Positions 7,764 to 16,509 of a stretch of DNA of 64,000 bases are shown one piece after another. The notes beneath the pieces were generated by a model, which made no database searches, was not told the origin of the DNA, and worked only from the letters and a program-made list of their open reading frames with translations. This DNA is from Bog-756 sp963845485 (lineage in GTDB: Bacteria; Actinomycetota; Acidimicrobiia; Acidimicrobiales; RAAP-2). Numbering within the stretch: the first letter of the stretch is position 1; each line of letters opens with the position of its first letter. A program made the translations under genes and the position numbers. Location of the stretch: NCBI GenBank assembly GCA_963845485.1, contig CAWJSI010000001.1, positions 186,001 through 250,000 of the forward strand, written 5' to 3'.

Positions 7764-9143
7764 TTAGTGGAAGCGCGGGTCACCCGGCGGCAGGACGATC
7801 TTCTCGACCACACTGCCCAGGAGGAACGGGAGCTCGGTGATGGACTGCACGCACGGTGCCACCAGCGGCTTGTTGGGCCGGGGGATGAGCGTGCAGACGG
7901 GCAGCAGACCGGTGGTCACCGTGTGTCCGTAGAGATCCTTGAACGGGGTCTGGGCCTGGTAGCAGACGGCGAAGGGGACGAACCACTGCCCAGCCGCCGC
8001 TTTGTTCTTGAAGGTCACCGTGTAGAGGATGTTGGCGTTCAGCCCGGTGTCGGTGACCGTGGTGGCCTGGGGGGCGTGCCGGAAGGAGTCACCGCACGAG
8101 AAGCTGGACTGGTCCACCGTGGTCAGGATGGTGCCCGAGGTGGAGGTGGAGCTGATCCCCACCGTCTGTTGGGTCGTGGTGATCGAACCACTGCAGCCCG
8201 AACCGGTGCAGGTGGTCACGGCGTCAGCCACCTGGGCCGAGTCGCTCACCGTGGCCGAGCCTCCGCCGAGCGAGGAGATGTTCACCGTGACCGTGTAGGT
8301 CCCATGGGCCGCATAGGTATGGGTGCCGGCCACGGTGAAGGTCCCACCCGAGCCGGTGACGACTCCGGTGGTGGAAGGGGAGCCGTCACCCCAGTCGATG
8401 GTGGCGGTAAAGCTGGTGGCCGGGGCCGAGGTGTTGGTGTCGGTGAAGGTGGCCACCGGAACCGTGAAGGACGCCCCGGTGGTCTGGGGGGCGATGGTGA
8501 CCGGAGCGGCGGTGACCGTGTCGGCCAGGGAGGTGAAGGACACGTTGTCGAGGGCAGGACCCTGATTGCCGTCGCCCGGTGTCACGTCGTCGAACTCGAC
8601 CCGGCTCGAGGTGGAGTCGGCCGTCACCGTGACGGTGTGCTGGGCCCAGACCAGTGGTCGGCCCACGCCGACCTCCTGGACGGTGGCCACCACGGTGCCG
8701 TCAAAAGTGACGTCGATGCTGTGGGTGTTGCCCGGTCCCTCGTCGCCGTTGACCGCCGACCAGTAGGTCAGTGCATACTGACCGCCCGAGACGGTAGGCA
8801 CGTCCTGGTAGACGCCACCCGGGGTGCCGGTGGACCCGGCCAGGTCGATCGAGTAGTTCCCGTGCTCAGGATTCCAGTAGTTGCTCGAGATGAGGTCGAT
8901 GCTTCCGTTGGAGCCGCCGTAGAACGAGGGAGTGACCACGGTCCAGCCCGGAAGGGTGGTCGAATCGCCGGCCAGCACCGGAAGGAACGACGTCGTCGGT
9001 GTCGTGGTGGTCTCGAAGTCTCCGTTGGTGAGCAGATTGGCCGATGGTGCGGGTGGATTGGCCGCCGCCGCCGGCACCGCCAGTACGGCCACTGATACAG
9101 CTCCAAGCGCGAACAACGACAAGACCTTTCGAAACTGCCCCAC
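7764..9143 (-). CDS. Secreted protein with DUF642-like jelly-roll and PKD-type domain
   Basis: 459 aa. A signal peptide covers residues 1-28, with a hydrophobic stretch ending VPAAAA. Next comes a carbohydrate-binding-like jelly roll starting NLLTNGDFE and containing PGWTVV and SIDLAGS. A PKD-type domain follows with DWGDGSPS and GTHTYAAHGTYTVTV. The threonine/serine-rich middle and the C-terminal beta region (with several cysteines) have no recognised enzyme motif. The likely role is surface adhesion or binding. The gene stands alone between hemerythrin and a divergent TetR gene. Confidence 0.8.
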   Translation of the reverse strand: MGQFRKVLSLFALGAVSVAVLAVPAAAANPPAPSANLLTNGDFETTTTPTTSFLPVLAGDSTTLPGWTVVTPSFYGGSNGSIDLISSNYWNPEHGNYSIDLAGSTGTPGGVYQDVPTVSGGQYALTYWSAVNGDEGPGNTHSIDVTFDGTVVATVQEVGVGRPLVWAQHTVTVTADSTSSRVEFDDVTPGDGNQGPALDNVSFTSLADTVTAAPVTIAPQTTGASFTVPVATFTDTNTSAPATSFTATIDWGDGSPSTTGVVTGSGGTFTVAGTHTYAAHGTYTVTVNISSLGGGSATVSDSAQVADAVTTCTGSGCSGSITTTQQTVGISSTSTSGTILTTVDQSSFSCGDSFRHAPQATTVTDTGLNANILYTVTFKNKAAAGQWFVPFAVCYQAQTPFKDLYGHTVTTGLLPVCTLIPRPNKPLVAPCVQSITELPFLLGSVVEKIVLPPGDPRFH

Positions 9144-9218
9144 GATGCTCCTCCGTCAGAATCCTTCGAAATTGCGCCTGTCTCTCAGGTCTTGAGCGAC
9201 GGTACAAGATAAAAGGAA

Positions 9219-9247
9219 TTGGATCAAGTCAAACTAGATCTAATAAT
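9219..9247 (+). promoter_or_regulatory. Predicted promoter of the TetR gene
   Basis: A -35 box TTGGAT (9219-9224) and a -10 box AATAAT (9242-9247) are spaced by exactly 17 bp in a locally AT-rich stretch. The small palindrome TAGATCTA at 9235-9242 overlaps the -10 box and could be an operator half. Confidence 0.45.
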
Positions 9248-9299
9248 TTTGCGATGGATTCATGTGTGTCCGACACTCCTCGTGGGTAGATTCCCGTGC

Positions 9300-9953
9300 G
9301 TGGCACCGAACAAAATCGCTAAGCCCGTGTCTCGCTACCACTCTCCCCTGCGGGCCAAACAGGCAGCGGAGACTCGCCGATCGATCGTAAGTGCCGCCGT
9401 CAAGTTGTTCAGCGATCGAGGCTGGGCAGCGACCACTCTCCAGATGGTCGCAGCAGAAGCGGGCACCTCGGTCGACACGATCTTTTCGATTTTCGGGACG
9501 AAGTCGGCGTTGATGATGGCGGCCGTTGACGTCGCCATTGTGGGCGATGACGAAGAGACAGCCATGATCGATCGACCTGAGTTTGCCGAATTCGCCAAAG
9601 GTCGGAGAATCGATCGGCTCCGAACCGGCGTGCATTTTACTGTGGGCGTGTTTCAGCGGTCGGTGCCGATACTCAAGGCTCTGCAAGAGGCGGCCGCCAG
9701 CGACGAAGCGGCTCGACATCGGTTGACTCGCTATGACCTGGATCGTCGCGACGTAACGGCAGCCGGACTTTCGCTCATCCTTGGATCCGAGCCACCAGAT
9801 GACGTGGTCGACGCAATGTGGGCACTGGTGAGCCCCGAGGTCTTCACCTTGCTGACTGAAGGCAGAGGCTGGTCAGCGGACAAAACAGAAACCTGGCTGG
9901 TAGAGATGAGTAGCGCCGCGATCGGAAACGGCCGGCCACACAAGCGAAGCTGA
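9300..9953 (+). CDS. TetR-family transcriptional regulator
   Basis: 217 aa from a GTG at 9300. An earlier in-frame start at 9219 would place the promoter inside the gene. The N-terminal helix-turn-helix reads AAETRRSIVSAAVKLFSDRGWAATTLQMVAAEAGTSVDTIFSIFGTKSALM, the standard TetR DNA-binding domain. The C-terminal ligand domain shows no specific subfamily motif. It is divergent from the secreted PKD protein and not clearly linked to an enzyme gene, so its regulon and ligand are unknown. Confidence 0.86.
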   Translation: MAPNKIAKPVSRYHSPLRAKQAAETRRSIVSAAVKLFSDRGWAATTLQMVAAEAGTSVDTIFSIFGTKSALMMAAVDVAIVGDDEETAMIDRPEFAEFAKGRRIDRLRTGVHFTVGVFQRSVPILKALQEAAASDEAARHRLTRYDLDRRDVTAAGLSLILGSEPPDDVVDAMWALVSPEVFTLLTEGRGWSADKTETWLVEMSSAAIGNGRPHKRS

Positions 9954-10070
9954 AGCTATTGCCCTCCGGTCACGAGTACCCATACCGGGCTCCCCGTGCG
10001 CCTCAGCTGCGTGACCTGAGGACGGCGTATAGAGCGATTGTGGGTCCTTGGGCGGCGACGTCCTTCCGCC

Positions 10071-10553
10071 TTATCCCCGGGCGGCGGACTCTATTGCGTC
10101 GATGTCGATCCTCGTCATGGTCATCATCGCGTCCATTGCCCGCTTTGCTGCGGCCTTGTCCTGGCTGTTCATCGCTTGAAGCAACGCACGGGGCGTGATC
10201 TGCCAGGAGAAGCCCCACCGGTCCTTGCACCAGCCGCAGGCGCTCTCTTCTCCGTCATTGTCGACGATCGCGTTCCAATACCGATCGGTCTCGGTCTGGT
10301 CGTCGGTGAGCACCATGAAGCTGATCGCCTCGTTCGGAACGAAGACGGGTCCACCGTTCAGGCCCACGAATGATCGACCAAGGACAGTGAACTCAACGGT
10401 CAGCTCGTTTCCGGCTGATCCATCCGGAAGGTCCGATGGAGCCATGTGGATCTCGTCAACATGGCTGTCAGGAAAGGTCTGAGCGTAGAACTCTGCTGCC
10501 CTGCGGGCCTCACCGTGATCGAACCACAAACAGTTTGCCAATTTGTCGGCCAT
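10071..10553 (-). CDS. PhnB-like VOC protein (3-demethylubiquinone methyltransferase-type annotation)
   Basis: 160 aa. The signature ANCLWFDHGEARRAAEFYAQTF near the start, FMVLTDDQTETDRYWNAIV in the middle and CGWCKDRWGFSWQITP near the end are the landmarks of the PhnB/YjdN-like VOC group. Older annotations call these 3-demethylubiquinone 3-methyltransferases, but the fold is that of glyoxalase-type proteins. It lies 68 bp downstream of the DHFR-like gene on the same strand, so the two probably share a transcript. Substrate unknown. Confidence 0.85.
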   Translation of the reverse strand: MADKLANCLWFDHGEARRAAEFYAQTFPDSHVDEIHMAPSDLPDGSAGNELTVEFTVLGRSFVGLNGGPVFVPNEAISFMVLTDDQTETDRYWNAIVDNDGEESACGWCKDRWGFSWQITPRALLQAMNSQDKAAAKRAMDAMMTMTRIDIDAIESAARG

Positions 10554-10621
10554 GCAACACCTCGCTTCACTTGTTGGATTGGCATTCCTGCGTTCCGAGA
10601 GACCCCCAGGTTCGAGTTGGA

Positions 10622-11209
10622 CTAGATCGGTTGATACCTACAGACCTGGACACCGGTAGCTGACGTCTCTGCAGAATTGAGCGAAAAACGTCGCGCCTCA
10701 CCATCGTTGGGAAAGAGTGTCTTACCGCCGCCGAGTGTGATCGGCTCAATCATCAGTACCAGCTCATCAACAAGTTGCGCGGCCAACAGCGTGCGAACGA
10801 GTGTGAGGCTGCCGTAGACGTAGATGTCGCCGCCGGGCTTGCCTCTCAGCTCGGTCACCATGGGAGCGAGGTCGACTCCTCGGACAATCGTCGTCGGATT
10901 CCATGTCAGATCCTCGTCAGAGAGGGTGTCGGACACCACGTATTTCTGCGCCGAATTGACCCAGTCGGCGAACGGGTCGCCGCCGCGCTCCGGCCATGCA
11001 GTTGCCGACACCTGATACGTGCGGCGGCCCTGGAGCAGAACCTCGCTGCGTTCGGCAATCTCACCGATCACCGGACCCATCACATCGGGATCGAAGTAGG
11101 GCATCGACCATCCACCGTGGCGAAACCCTCCGCTCGTGTCCTCCTCTGGACCACCGGGAGCTTGCACCACCCCGTCGAGACTGATGAATTCGCTGACGAC
11201 CACTCGCAT
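10622..11209 (-). CDS. Dihydrofolate reductase-like / RibD C-terminal domain protein
   Basis: 195 aa from the internal ATG with AAGGAG ten bases upstream. A longer frame from a TTG at 11308 adds unrelated residues. The start VVVSEFISLDGVVQAPGG, then LLQGRRTYQ, YVVSDTL, DIYVYGSLTLVRTLL and VDELVLMIEPITLGGG are the family landmarks. Like the gene at 5255-5899 it is an uncharacterised NADPH-type reductase fold. It precedes a PhnB-like VOC gene. Confidence 0.88.
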   Translation of the reverse strand: MRVVVSEFISLDGVVQAPGGPEEDTSGGFRHGGWSMPYFDPDVMGPVIGEIAERSEVLLQGRRTYQVSATAWPERGGDPFADWVNSAQKYVVSDTLSDEDLTWNPTTIVRGVDLAPMVTELRGKPGGDIYVYGSLTLVRTLLAAQLVDELVLMIEPITLGGGKTLFPNDGEARRFSLNSAETSATGVQVCRYQPI

Positions 11210-11370
11210 GGCGACTCTCCTTGCCGATTCGTTACCGCTCAATGGTAGAGACGGGCCGCCGATCTCGGATTCATCTGCCGGTCTGGAGAAATGTGGGGAT
11301 GTCTCCAAAGCCTCTGATCGACACTTCTGCTCATCCTCCCCGTCCCCGGCGCCGAGCGCTTTGGCATGCA

Positions 11371-11397
11371 GTTCCTCAGCTTGGACAGCTGAGGAAC
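11371..11397 (-). terminator. Strong hairpin downstream of the PH-like gene
   Basis: Perfect 11-bp arms GTTCCTCAGCT and AGCTGAGGAAC enclose a five-base loop, 82 bp after the PH-like protein stop on the reverse strand. There is no T-run. The core CTCAGCT-N5-AGCTGAG recurs at 25175-25193. Confidence 0.55.
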
Positions 11398-11478
11398 CGT
11401 GGCTCCTCTGGTTCCGTAAATCCGGGTTCTGTGCCGGTCAACTTAGCGATGAGTCCAGGGCCTTCGTCGGGACAGGCG

Positions 11479-11832
11479 TCATCCCGCCGTCCTGTTCACG
11501 GTCAGAGCGAACTCGCGAGCCGCCCTCTTGTTCACGACGAAGGTGTGTTCGCTTCCTGCTTCGGTCTTGACCGTCAAATGAGCCATCATCCACCGATGCC
11601 GAACGGAGACAGGCTTCCGCATCTCCACTCGATTCAGATTGACCAGAATGCCGTGTTGGGAAGTGCCGAAAATCGCTCGCCGATCGGTCAGGACGAGGTG
11701 ACCCTCAGCCTCTCGCTTTCCCAGCCCACCACCAGGTTCGAGAAGTAGCGCGAGGACATCGATCCGGACGCGTTCATCGGATCCGAGCATCTCGTCGATG
11801 ATGCCGAGGCGGACCTTGCTCTGTTCAGACAC
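11479..11832 (-). CDS. Bacterial PH-like (GRAM/bPH) domain protein
   Basis: 117 aa. The central beta-rich part GHLVLTDRRAIFGTSQHGI followed by VEMRKPVSVRH and LTVKTEAGSEHTFVVNKR resembles the small bacterial pleckstrin-homology-like domain, in which the phrase LVLTDRR is very common. There is no membrane segment. It lies 15 bp after the ClC gene on the same strand and is likely the last gene of the MarR-ClC unit. The function of these domains is unknown. Confidence 0.65.
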   Translation of the reverse strand: MSEQSKVRLGIIDEMLGSDERVRIDVLALLLEPGGGLGKREAEGHLVLTDRRAIFGTSQHGILVNLNRVEMRKPVSVRHRWMMAHLTVKTEAGSEHTFVVNKRAAREFALTVNRTAG

Positions 11833-11847
11833 GGCGTGTTCCCTTGA

Positions 11848-13950
11848 TCACTCGGCGGTGGTGGGAACGCTCACGTGGTCGCCTGCTACCGCCACCTCGG
11901 GAAGGCGCTGGACGGGACGTGCGAGGATTCGAAGGGACTCAATGTCGCCCGGGGTGCCGATAACCACCAGTTCATCCCCGCTTTCGAGGACGGTGTCCCC
12001 GTTGGGCACCACCAGATCTCTGTGTCGTTGGATGGTCGTCACAATGACGCTGATCGGCAGGGCCACCTGGCGAAGTGTCAATCCCGACAAGGGAGAGCCG
12101 CCCTCGATGAGCACTCGGTCGGAGCCGTTGTCGTCTCCTTCTGCGTTAACTCGCTGGAGGCTGGCCAGAAGGCCAAGTCGATAGCCCCTCACCACATCCG
12201 AGGTGGCGACTGTCCCTACGACCTTTCGATCGGAGTCGAGGACGGAAACCCAGTGCTGGGCAGATGTGGTCATTGCATCGACGGCCACATCGAGATGGGC
12301 TGATTCCGACGTCGTGGCCGCTGAGCCGTCCACGAGCGACGCGAGCCGGAGCTCGGTCCCGGAATTCGCCTGGTCGAGATTACGTAGCGAGATGGTCCCC
12401 TCGAATCGGCCTTCCCCGTCCACGACCGGGGCACTGGTAAGCCCATGCCGCAGAAGTTCGCGGCGCGCAGTTGCTGCCGTGGTCTCGCCCGTGATCACGA
12501 GGCGAGGTGGAGCCATAGCCTGTGCGACCGGGACGCCGGCCAAGACGGGCATCCCCATCAAGAGCCGCTGGGCCGGGGTATCGGCCCGAGACCTCAATTG
12601 GCTGCGGTAGATGGTGTCGTCGCTTCGGCGGACGATGAACCAGGCCAGTCCGACCGCGATCATGGCCGGACCGAGAATGGAGAGGCTGCCGGTCATCTCT
12701 GCCACCATCAGCATGACGGCCAACGGCGCACGGGAGATGCCACCGAAGCAGCACATCATCCCGATGATCACATAGGGGGCTGGATTGTGACCCATGGAGG
12801 GAATGACCGGTTCAAAGAGCCGCCAAACTGAGGCGCCGATGAACGCACCGATGACCAGGCCGGGGCCGAAGATTCCGCCTGATCCTCCCGAGCCGATGGA
12901 AAGACTTGTGGCCACTATCCGGGCGAAGGGCAGGATCAGCACGATCCACAGTGGGAGGGTCAGCAGCTGACGGCCCAAGCCCTGTTGGATCCATCCATAG
13001 CCGGTCCCCAGCACCTCGGGGATGGCGAGGGCGATGAACCCGACGATGACGCCCCCGATGGCCGGCTTGATCCAACGGGGGAGGTTCAGCCGCCCAAAGA
13101 GATCCGAGATTCCGTAGAAGCTCTTGGCGTAGAGGAGGCCGATCAACCCGCCGAGGACCCCGATGAGGGCAAACCACGGCAGGTGAGCGGGATCGGTGAA
13201 GTGGTAACTCCCGGCGAAGCCAAAGATGGGCGTGAATCCGACCGCCGCTCCGAAGATGACGTACCCGACCAACGAGGCGACGAAGCTCGGGAGCAGAGCT
13301 TCCGCGTCGAAGTCGTCGCGGTACAGGATCTCGGTAGCCAGGACCGCGCCCCCGAGTGGGGCACCGAAGATGGCACCGATCCCCGAACCGATCCCGGTGA
13401 CCACGGCGGTGCGAGCATCGGCCGGGCTGAGATCCAGTTCTCGGGCCAACAGCGAAGCGAACCCGGCGCTGATCTGTCCGGTGGGTCCCTCTCGACCTCC
13501 CGATCCGCCCGAGCCGATGGTAAGTGCCGAAGCCACGATCTTGACGATCACGGCACGAAAGCGAATGCCACGAGGATTATGGTGCACGGCCGAAATGGCG
13601 GCGTCGGTGCCATGGCCCTCGGCCTCCGGTGCGAATCGAAAGACGAGGATTGCCCCCAGCAGCGCTCCCGATCCGACGACTAGGGGCAGTGCCCAGGGGC
13701 GGGTAAACGACGCTGACGCCCGGTGGCCGCCCTCGCCCACTGGCGTAGGCACATGGTATCCGGCCAGGGTGCCGAGGAAGAAGTGCGTCGCGGCGAGCAG
13801 CGCTTCATAGAACACGATGGCGCCGACCCCGGCCATAGTGCCGATCAATAGCCCGAGAACCAACCACTTCTGAAGGTAGGACGCGTTGGCGAGCCAGCGC
13901 GCCACACGAGTCATCATGGCTCGCCACGAGGTCCTGGCGAAGATGCTCAT
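11848..13950 (-). CDS. ClC-family chloride transporter with CBS and RCK/TrkA-C-like domains
   Basis: 700 aa. Residues 25-440 form the ClC membrane core. GSGGSGGREGPTGQ carries the gating glutamate, and GSGGSGGIFGPGL is the second selectivity loop. Residues about 475-600 form two CBS motifs (MAPPRLVITGETTAATAR onward, SAPVVD, VGTVATSDVV). The last 80 residues match a TrkA-C/RCK regulatory fold (VALPISVIVTTIQRHRDLVVPNGDTVL). At the place of the E. coli ClC proton glutamate (E203) the sequence reads ATEIL, where I align an isoleucine, so coupling may differ. The gene follows a MarR regulator by 17 bp. Confidence 0.92.
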   Translation of the reverse strand: MSIFARTSWRAMMTRVARWLANASYLQKWLVLGLLIGTMAGVGAIVFYEALLAATHFFLGTLAGYHVPTPVGEGGHRASASFTRPWALPLVVGSGALLGAILVFRFAPEAEGHGTDAAISAVHHNPRGIRFRAVIVKIVASALTIGSGGSGGREGPTGQISAGFASLLARELDLSPADARTAVVTGIGSGIGAIFGAPLGGAVLATEILYRDDFDAEALLPSFVASLVGYVIFGAAVGFTPIFGFAGSYHFTDPAHLPWFALIGVLGGLIGLLYAKSFYGISDLFGRLNLPRWIKPAIGGVIVGFIALAIPEVLGTGYGWIQQGLGRQLLTLPLWIVLILPFARIVATSLSIGSGGSGGIFGPGLVIGAFIGASVWRLFEPVIPSMGHNPAPYVIIGMMCCFGGISRAPLAVMLMVAEMTGSLSILGPAMIAVGLAWFIVRRSDDTIYRSQLRSRADTPAQRLLMGMPVLAGVPVAQAMAPPRLVITGETTAATARRELLRHGLTSAPVVDGEGRFEGTISLRNLDQANSGTELRLASLVDGSAATTSESAHLDVAVDAMTTSAQHWVSVLDSDRKVVGTVATSDVVRGYRLGLLASLQRVNAEGDDNGSDRVLIEGGSPLSGLTLRQVALPISVIVTTIQRHRDLVVPNGDTVLESGDELVVIGTPGDIESLRILARPVQRLPEVAVAGDHVSVPTTAE

Positions 13951-13967
13951 GACGGCAGACGGCCCAT

Positions 13968-14459
13968 CTACAGATCCCAGCCCGTTGACCAGTCTTGTTC
14001 GGGCACTTCACCGGCGGCGGCGGTGAGGCGTTGCAATGAGTCGACCAATGCCGCCTGCTGCTCAGACGGAATCGCCTCCAAGAGGTGGGCGATCTCCGAC
14101 CGTCTTCTCGTCGTCACAACATCCACCAGCTCGTGGCCCTTCTTAGCCAGCGTTAGTCGGATCAGGCGCCGATCACCCCGGTCGTGGCGGCGCACGATCA
14201 AGCCCTTCTTGATCAGCCGATCGCACATCCGAGTGGCAGTGGGCGGAGTCACGTCCACGGCTTCGGCTAGCTCGGCCAGGCTCTGGGGACCACGGGAGGC
14301 CAGAACCACCAGCGTCCGGTACTGGGTGAGTGTCACCTCCTCAGCCACGTCCCCGAGGGAACGAGCAGCCACGGCGACCAACACGCGGCTGGCGCTGAGC
14401 ACGGCATCGACGATGAGGTCCCGATGGGATTCGACACGGGGGGGTGACTTTGTGGCCAT
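13968..14459 (-). CDS. MarR-family transcriptional regulator
   Basis: 163 aa. The winged helix is clear: VTLTQYRTLVVLASRGPQSLAELAEAV, then VTPPTATRMCDRLIKKGLIVRR and the basic wing RHDRGDRRLIRLTLAKKG. It is immediately upstream of and co-directional with the ClC transporter, so it probably controls chloride or acid-stress related transport. Direct repeats of GCTAAT just upstream (14462-14484) are the likely self-operator. MarR proteins usually sense phenolics or oxidants, but no ligand can be inferred. Confidence 0.9.
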   Translation of the reverse strand: MATKSPPRVESHRDLIVDAVLSASRVLVAVAARSLGDVAEEVTLTQYRTLVVLASRGPQSLAELAEAVDVTPPTATRMCDRLIKKGLIVRRHDRGDRRLIRLTLAKKGHELVDVVTTRRRSEIAHLLEAIPSEQQAALVDSLQRLTAAAGEVPEQDWSTGWDL

Positions 14460-14461
14460 AT

Positions 14462-14489
14462 GCTAATGATTGTAGTGGCTAATTAATTC
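14462..14489 (-). promoter_or_regulatory. Candidate MarR operator
   Basis: GCTAAT occurs twice, 17 bp apart (14462-14467 and 14479-14484), and the second copy continues into TTAATTAGCC-type AT-rich sequence on the reverse strand. It abuts the marR start codon. The rest of the 240-bp gap to 14701 shows no gene. Confidence 0.4.
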
Positions 14490-14701
14490 AGAAGCGATCG
14501 GGCTGACAGGATCCCTCGATGACTCGAGGCCACCGCCGACCCCCTAGGCGAAGGTCCGACACCCACGGTCGAGCCAGGCGATGAGCCTTGGCACCATTTC
14601 GAGGAGACCAAGCGAGATACCCCTGACCCGGATGTTGAGGACAAATCCGTCCCTATCGGGCAATTGGCAGTCGTTGTCTCAGTTGCTGAATTGGGTCAAC
14701 T

Positions 14702-14980
14702 TCACTCGGCTACGGGAGTGTCGGCTGGGACGTATGCCTCCTTCATGACGACCCGAGCGCCGCGCATGGGAACACCTTCGGCTTCCAATAGGCGCTGTTG
14801 CTCTGATCCTTTGGCCAGCGTGCCGTCCGAACGAACAACTCGCCACCAAGGAATCCCAGATGGCGCATGTGACAGGAGCCTGCCGGCATGACGCGGCGCC
14901 CCTGGCGTCAACGCCCCGTAAGTCGTTACGAACCCGACCGGTATCCTCCGGACTCGGTCGAACACGACGTCAGCATCCAT
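14702..14980 (-). CDS. MGMT-fold alkyltransferase-like (ATL) DNA-binding protein
   Basis: 92 aa from the ATG at 14980 with GGGAG seven bases before. The frame is open further upstream, but without similarity. The DNA-binding domain of O6-alkylguanine transferases is evident: VVFDRVRRIPVGFVTTYGAL, GRLLSHAP and GIPWWRVVRSDGTLAKG. The catalytic cysteine of the PCHR motif is replaced by tryptophan (PWWR), which defines ATL proteins. These bind and flag alkylated guanine for nucleotide excision repair instead of repairing it. The protein ends soon after, also typical of ATL. It stands alone. Confidence 0.88.
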   Translation of the reverse strand: MDADVVFDRVRRIPVGFVTTYGALTPGAPRHAGRLLSHAPSGIPWWRVVRSDGTLAKGSEQQRLLEAEGVPMRGARVVMKEAYVPADTPVAE

Positions 14981-15240
14981 CTGGAACTCCCTGTGACGAG
15001 CAGTGGCAAGCAATTGCGAGCAGTCCGTCTGAGCAAATCTGCTCTCGCATCTTCGCATCCAATGCCTTGCCGCCGGGCAGGCCACCAAGCTCAGCTCCGT
15101 TAGTGGGCGAAGCCCGGCCTCGTGAGCTCAGAGCCCGTCCCACGGTCTGTCGGGCTGTGACCACGAGGCATCGCGGCGTGCGTGCTCCGACAGTGGGAAG
15201 CCGTAACAAAACCCTCACATGGGTTCCCTACCATCCGTTG

Positions 15241-15257
15241 GGTGCCATGTTGGCACC
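15241..15257. promoter_or_regulatory. Inverted repeat upstream of the secreted lipoprotein gene
   Basis: Arms GGTGCCA and TGGCACC separated by TGT lie 27 bp before the lipoprotein start. They may be an operator or a 5'-leader hairpin. No recognised regulator lies next to it. Confidence 0.35.
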
Positions 15258-15283
15258 TTCTCGAGCCGGGAAAGGACCGTGCC

Positions 15284-16390
15284 ATGCGTCGTCTTGTTCT
15301 TGTCGGAGTCCTGGTACTTACCGGCGTCGTACTTGCTGCCTGCACCCCAACCGAGCCCGGCTACAAGCCATTGCTCTCCGGGATCGTGAACAAGGGAAGT
15401 GAGACCTACTTCCATCTCGCCCAGCCGTACCCGGTGATCGATCTCTCCGAGGTGGCGGCGAGCTCGCCTGGTCTGACCGGCACCGTGGTCGACGTCTCCT
15501 GGTCCCAGCTCGAGCCCAGCCAAGGTACGTTCGACTTCTCGGCGCTTGACGCGGATCTTGCTGCGGTGTCGGCCTACAACAGCACCCATGCCGGAGCCAC
15601 GCTCGGGGTGAAGCTGCGTGTCTGGGCCGCAAACGATGCTCCTGCATGGGCCAAGACGATGGACGGGACGCCAATCTCGACCGACGTCAACAATCAGCCC
15701 GCAACCGTGGGTCAATGGTGGAAGCCCGACTATCGGGCCGCTTGGGCTTCTCTTCAGGCGGCTCTCGCTGCGCGCTACGACAACAACCCGCTGATCAACG
15801 AAGTCGTGGTGGCGTCGTGTGCGTCCCTCACCGATGAACCGATGGTGATGGCGGCCAGTGCTGATGTCAGGCCGGTACTGCTAGCTGACGGATGGTCCGA
15901 TTCAGCGCAACAGTCGTGTTTGGACGGTGCCCTGAGCGACTACTCGCCATGGCGCCACACCGCCATCTACTTCCCATTCAGCCCTTTCACCACCATCACG
16001 ACGTCCGGTCAGCGGGGCGTCGACGACTCGGTGACGGCGGAGGTCATGCAACGCTGTGCCAACGCATTGGCCTCGGGCGGCCCCTGGTGCATCTTGGGTA
16101 ACAACGCCCTCGACGCGAGTCAGGGCGGATCCTTCGTCTACAGCGAGATCAACAGTCTCTATGCATCGAACCCGAGCAACACCGCTGTCGCCTTCCAGAT
16201 GAACTCGCCGACCCCGGTCGGGGCAGCGGCATGTCAGGCCGTTGCGTTGGCAGTCGCCGAACATGCCAACTCGATCGAGTTCTGGCCGAGGACCGGACAG
16301 AACCTGGGCTTTACCGGGGACAGCCCGTCCACGCTTCAGAGCTGGGGTGGGGATCTTCTCCTCGGAGCTGCCCCCACGTGTACTGGTTGA
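15284..16390 (+). CDS. Secreted lipoprotein with glycoside-hydrolase-like TIM-barrel
   Basis: 368 aa from the ATG at 15284. A lipoprotein signal covers residues 1-21 (VLVGVLVLTGVVLAACTP, lipobox LAAC). The mature part has the pattern of beta-galactosidase-type barrels: GTVVDVSWSQLEPSQGTFDF, GVKLRVWAANDAPAW, a YDNNPLINEVVVAS strand, and NSIEFWP near the end. Catalytic acids are not obvious. The glutamates in VSWSQLE and in SIEFW are possible. A role in handling extracellular glycan is plausible. It ends 120 bp before the tail-to-tail TetR gene. Confidence 0.72.
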   Translation: MRRLVLVGVLVLTGVVLAACTPTEPGYKPLLSGIVNKGSETYFHLAQPYPVIDLSEVAASSPGLTGTVVDVSWSQLEPSQGTFDFSALDADLAAVSAYNSTHAGATLGVKLRVWAANDAPAWAKTMDGTPISTDVNNQPATVGQWWKPDYRAAWASLQAALAARYDNNPLINEVVVASCASLTDEPMVMAASADVRPVLLADGWSDSAQQSCLDGALSDYSPWRHTAIYFPFSPFTTITTSGQRGVDDSVTAEVMQRCANALASGGPWCILGNNALDASQGGSFVYSEINSLYASNPSNTAVAFQMNSPTPVGAAACQAVALAVAEHANSIEFWPRTGQNLGFTGDSPSTLQSWGGDLLLGAAPTCTG

Positions 16391-16509
16391 CCGGGTAACC
16401 GCAAGGTTCGTTGACGAAGCAGGGGGCCCAGGCGTCGCGGTACGAACCACCCTCAGGGGCATGAGTTCGTCCCCGAATGGGTCCCTGAGACCGACGATTC
16501 CCTTCTCCA

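Noticed and set aside
7767..9095. 442-codon frame on the forward strand opposite the PKD protein
   Set aside because: It mirrors the coding pattern of the real gene on the other strand and has a shadow-like, charge-rich composition without any domain.
11210..11308. Extended TTG start for the DHFR-like gene
   Set aside because: It adds 33 residues without similarity, while the internal ATG has a good ribosome site directly before it.
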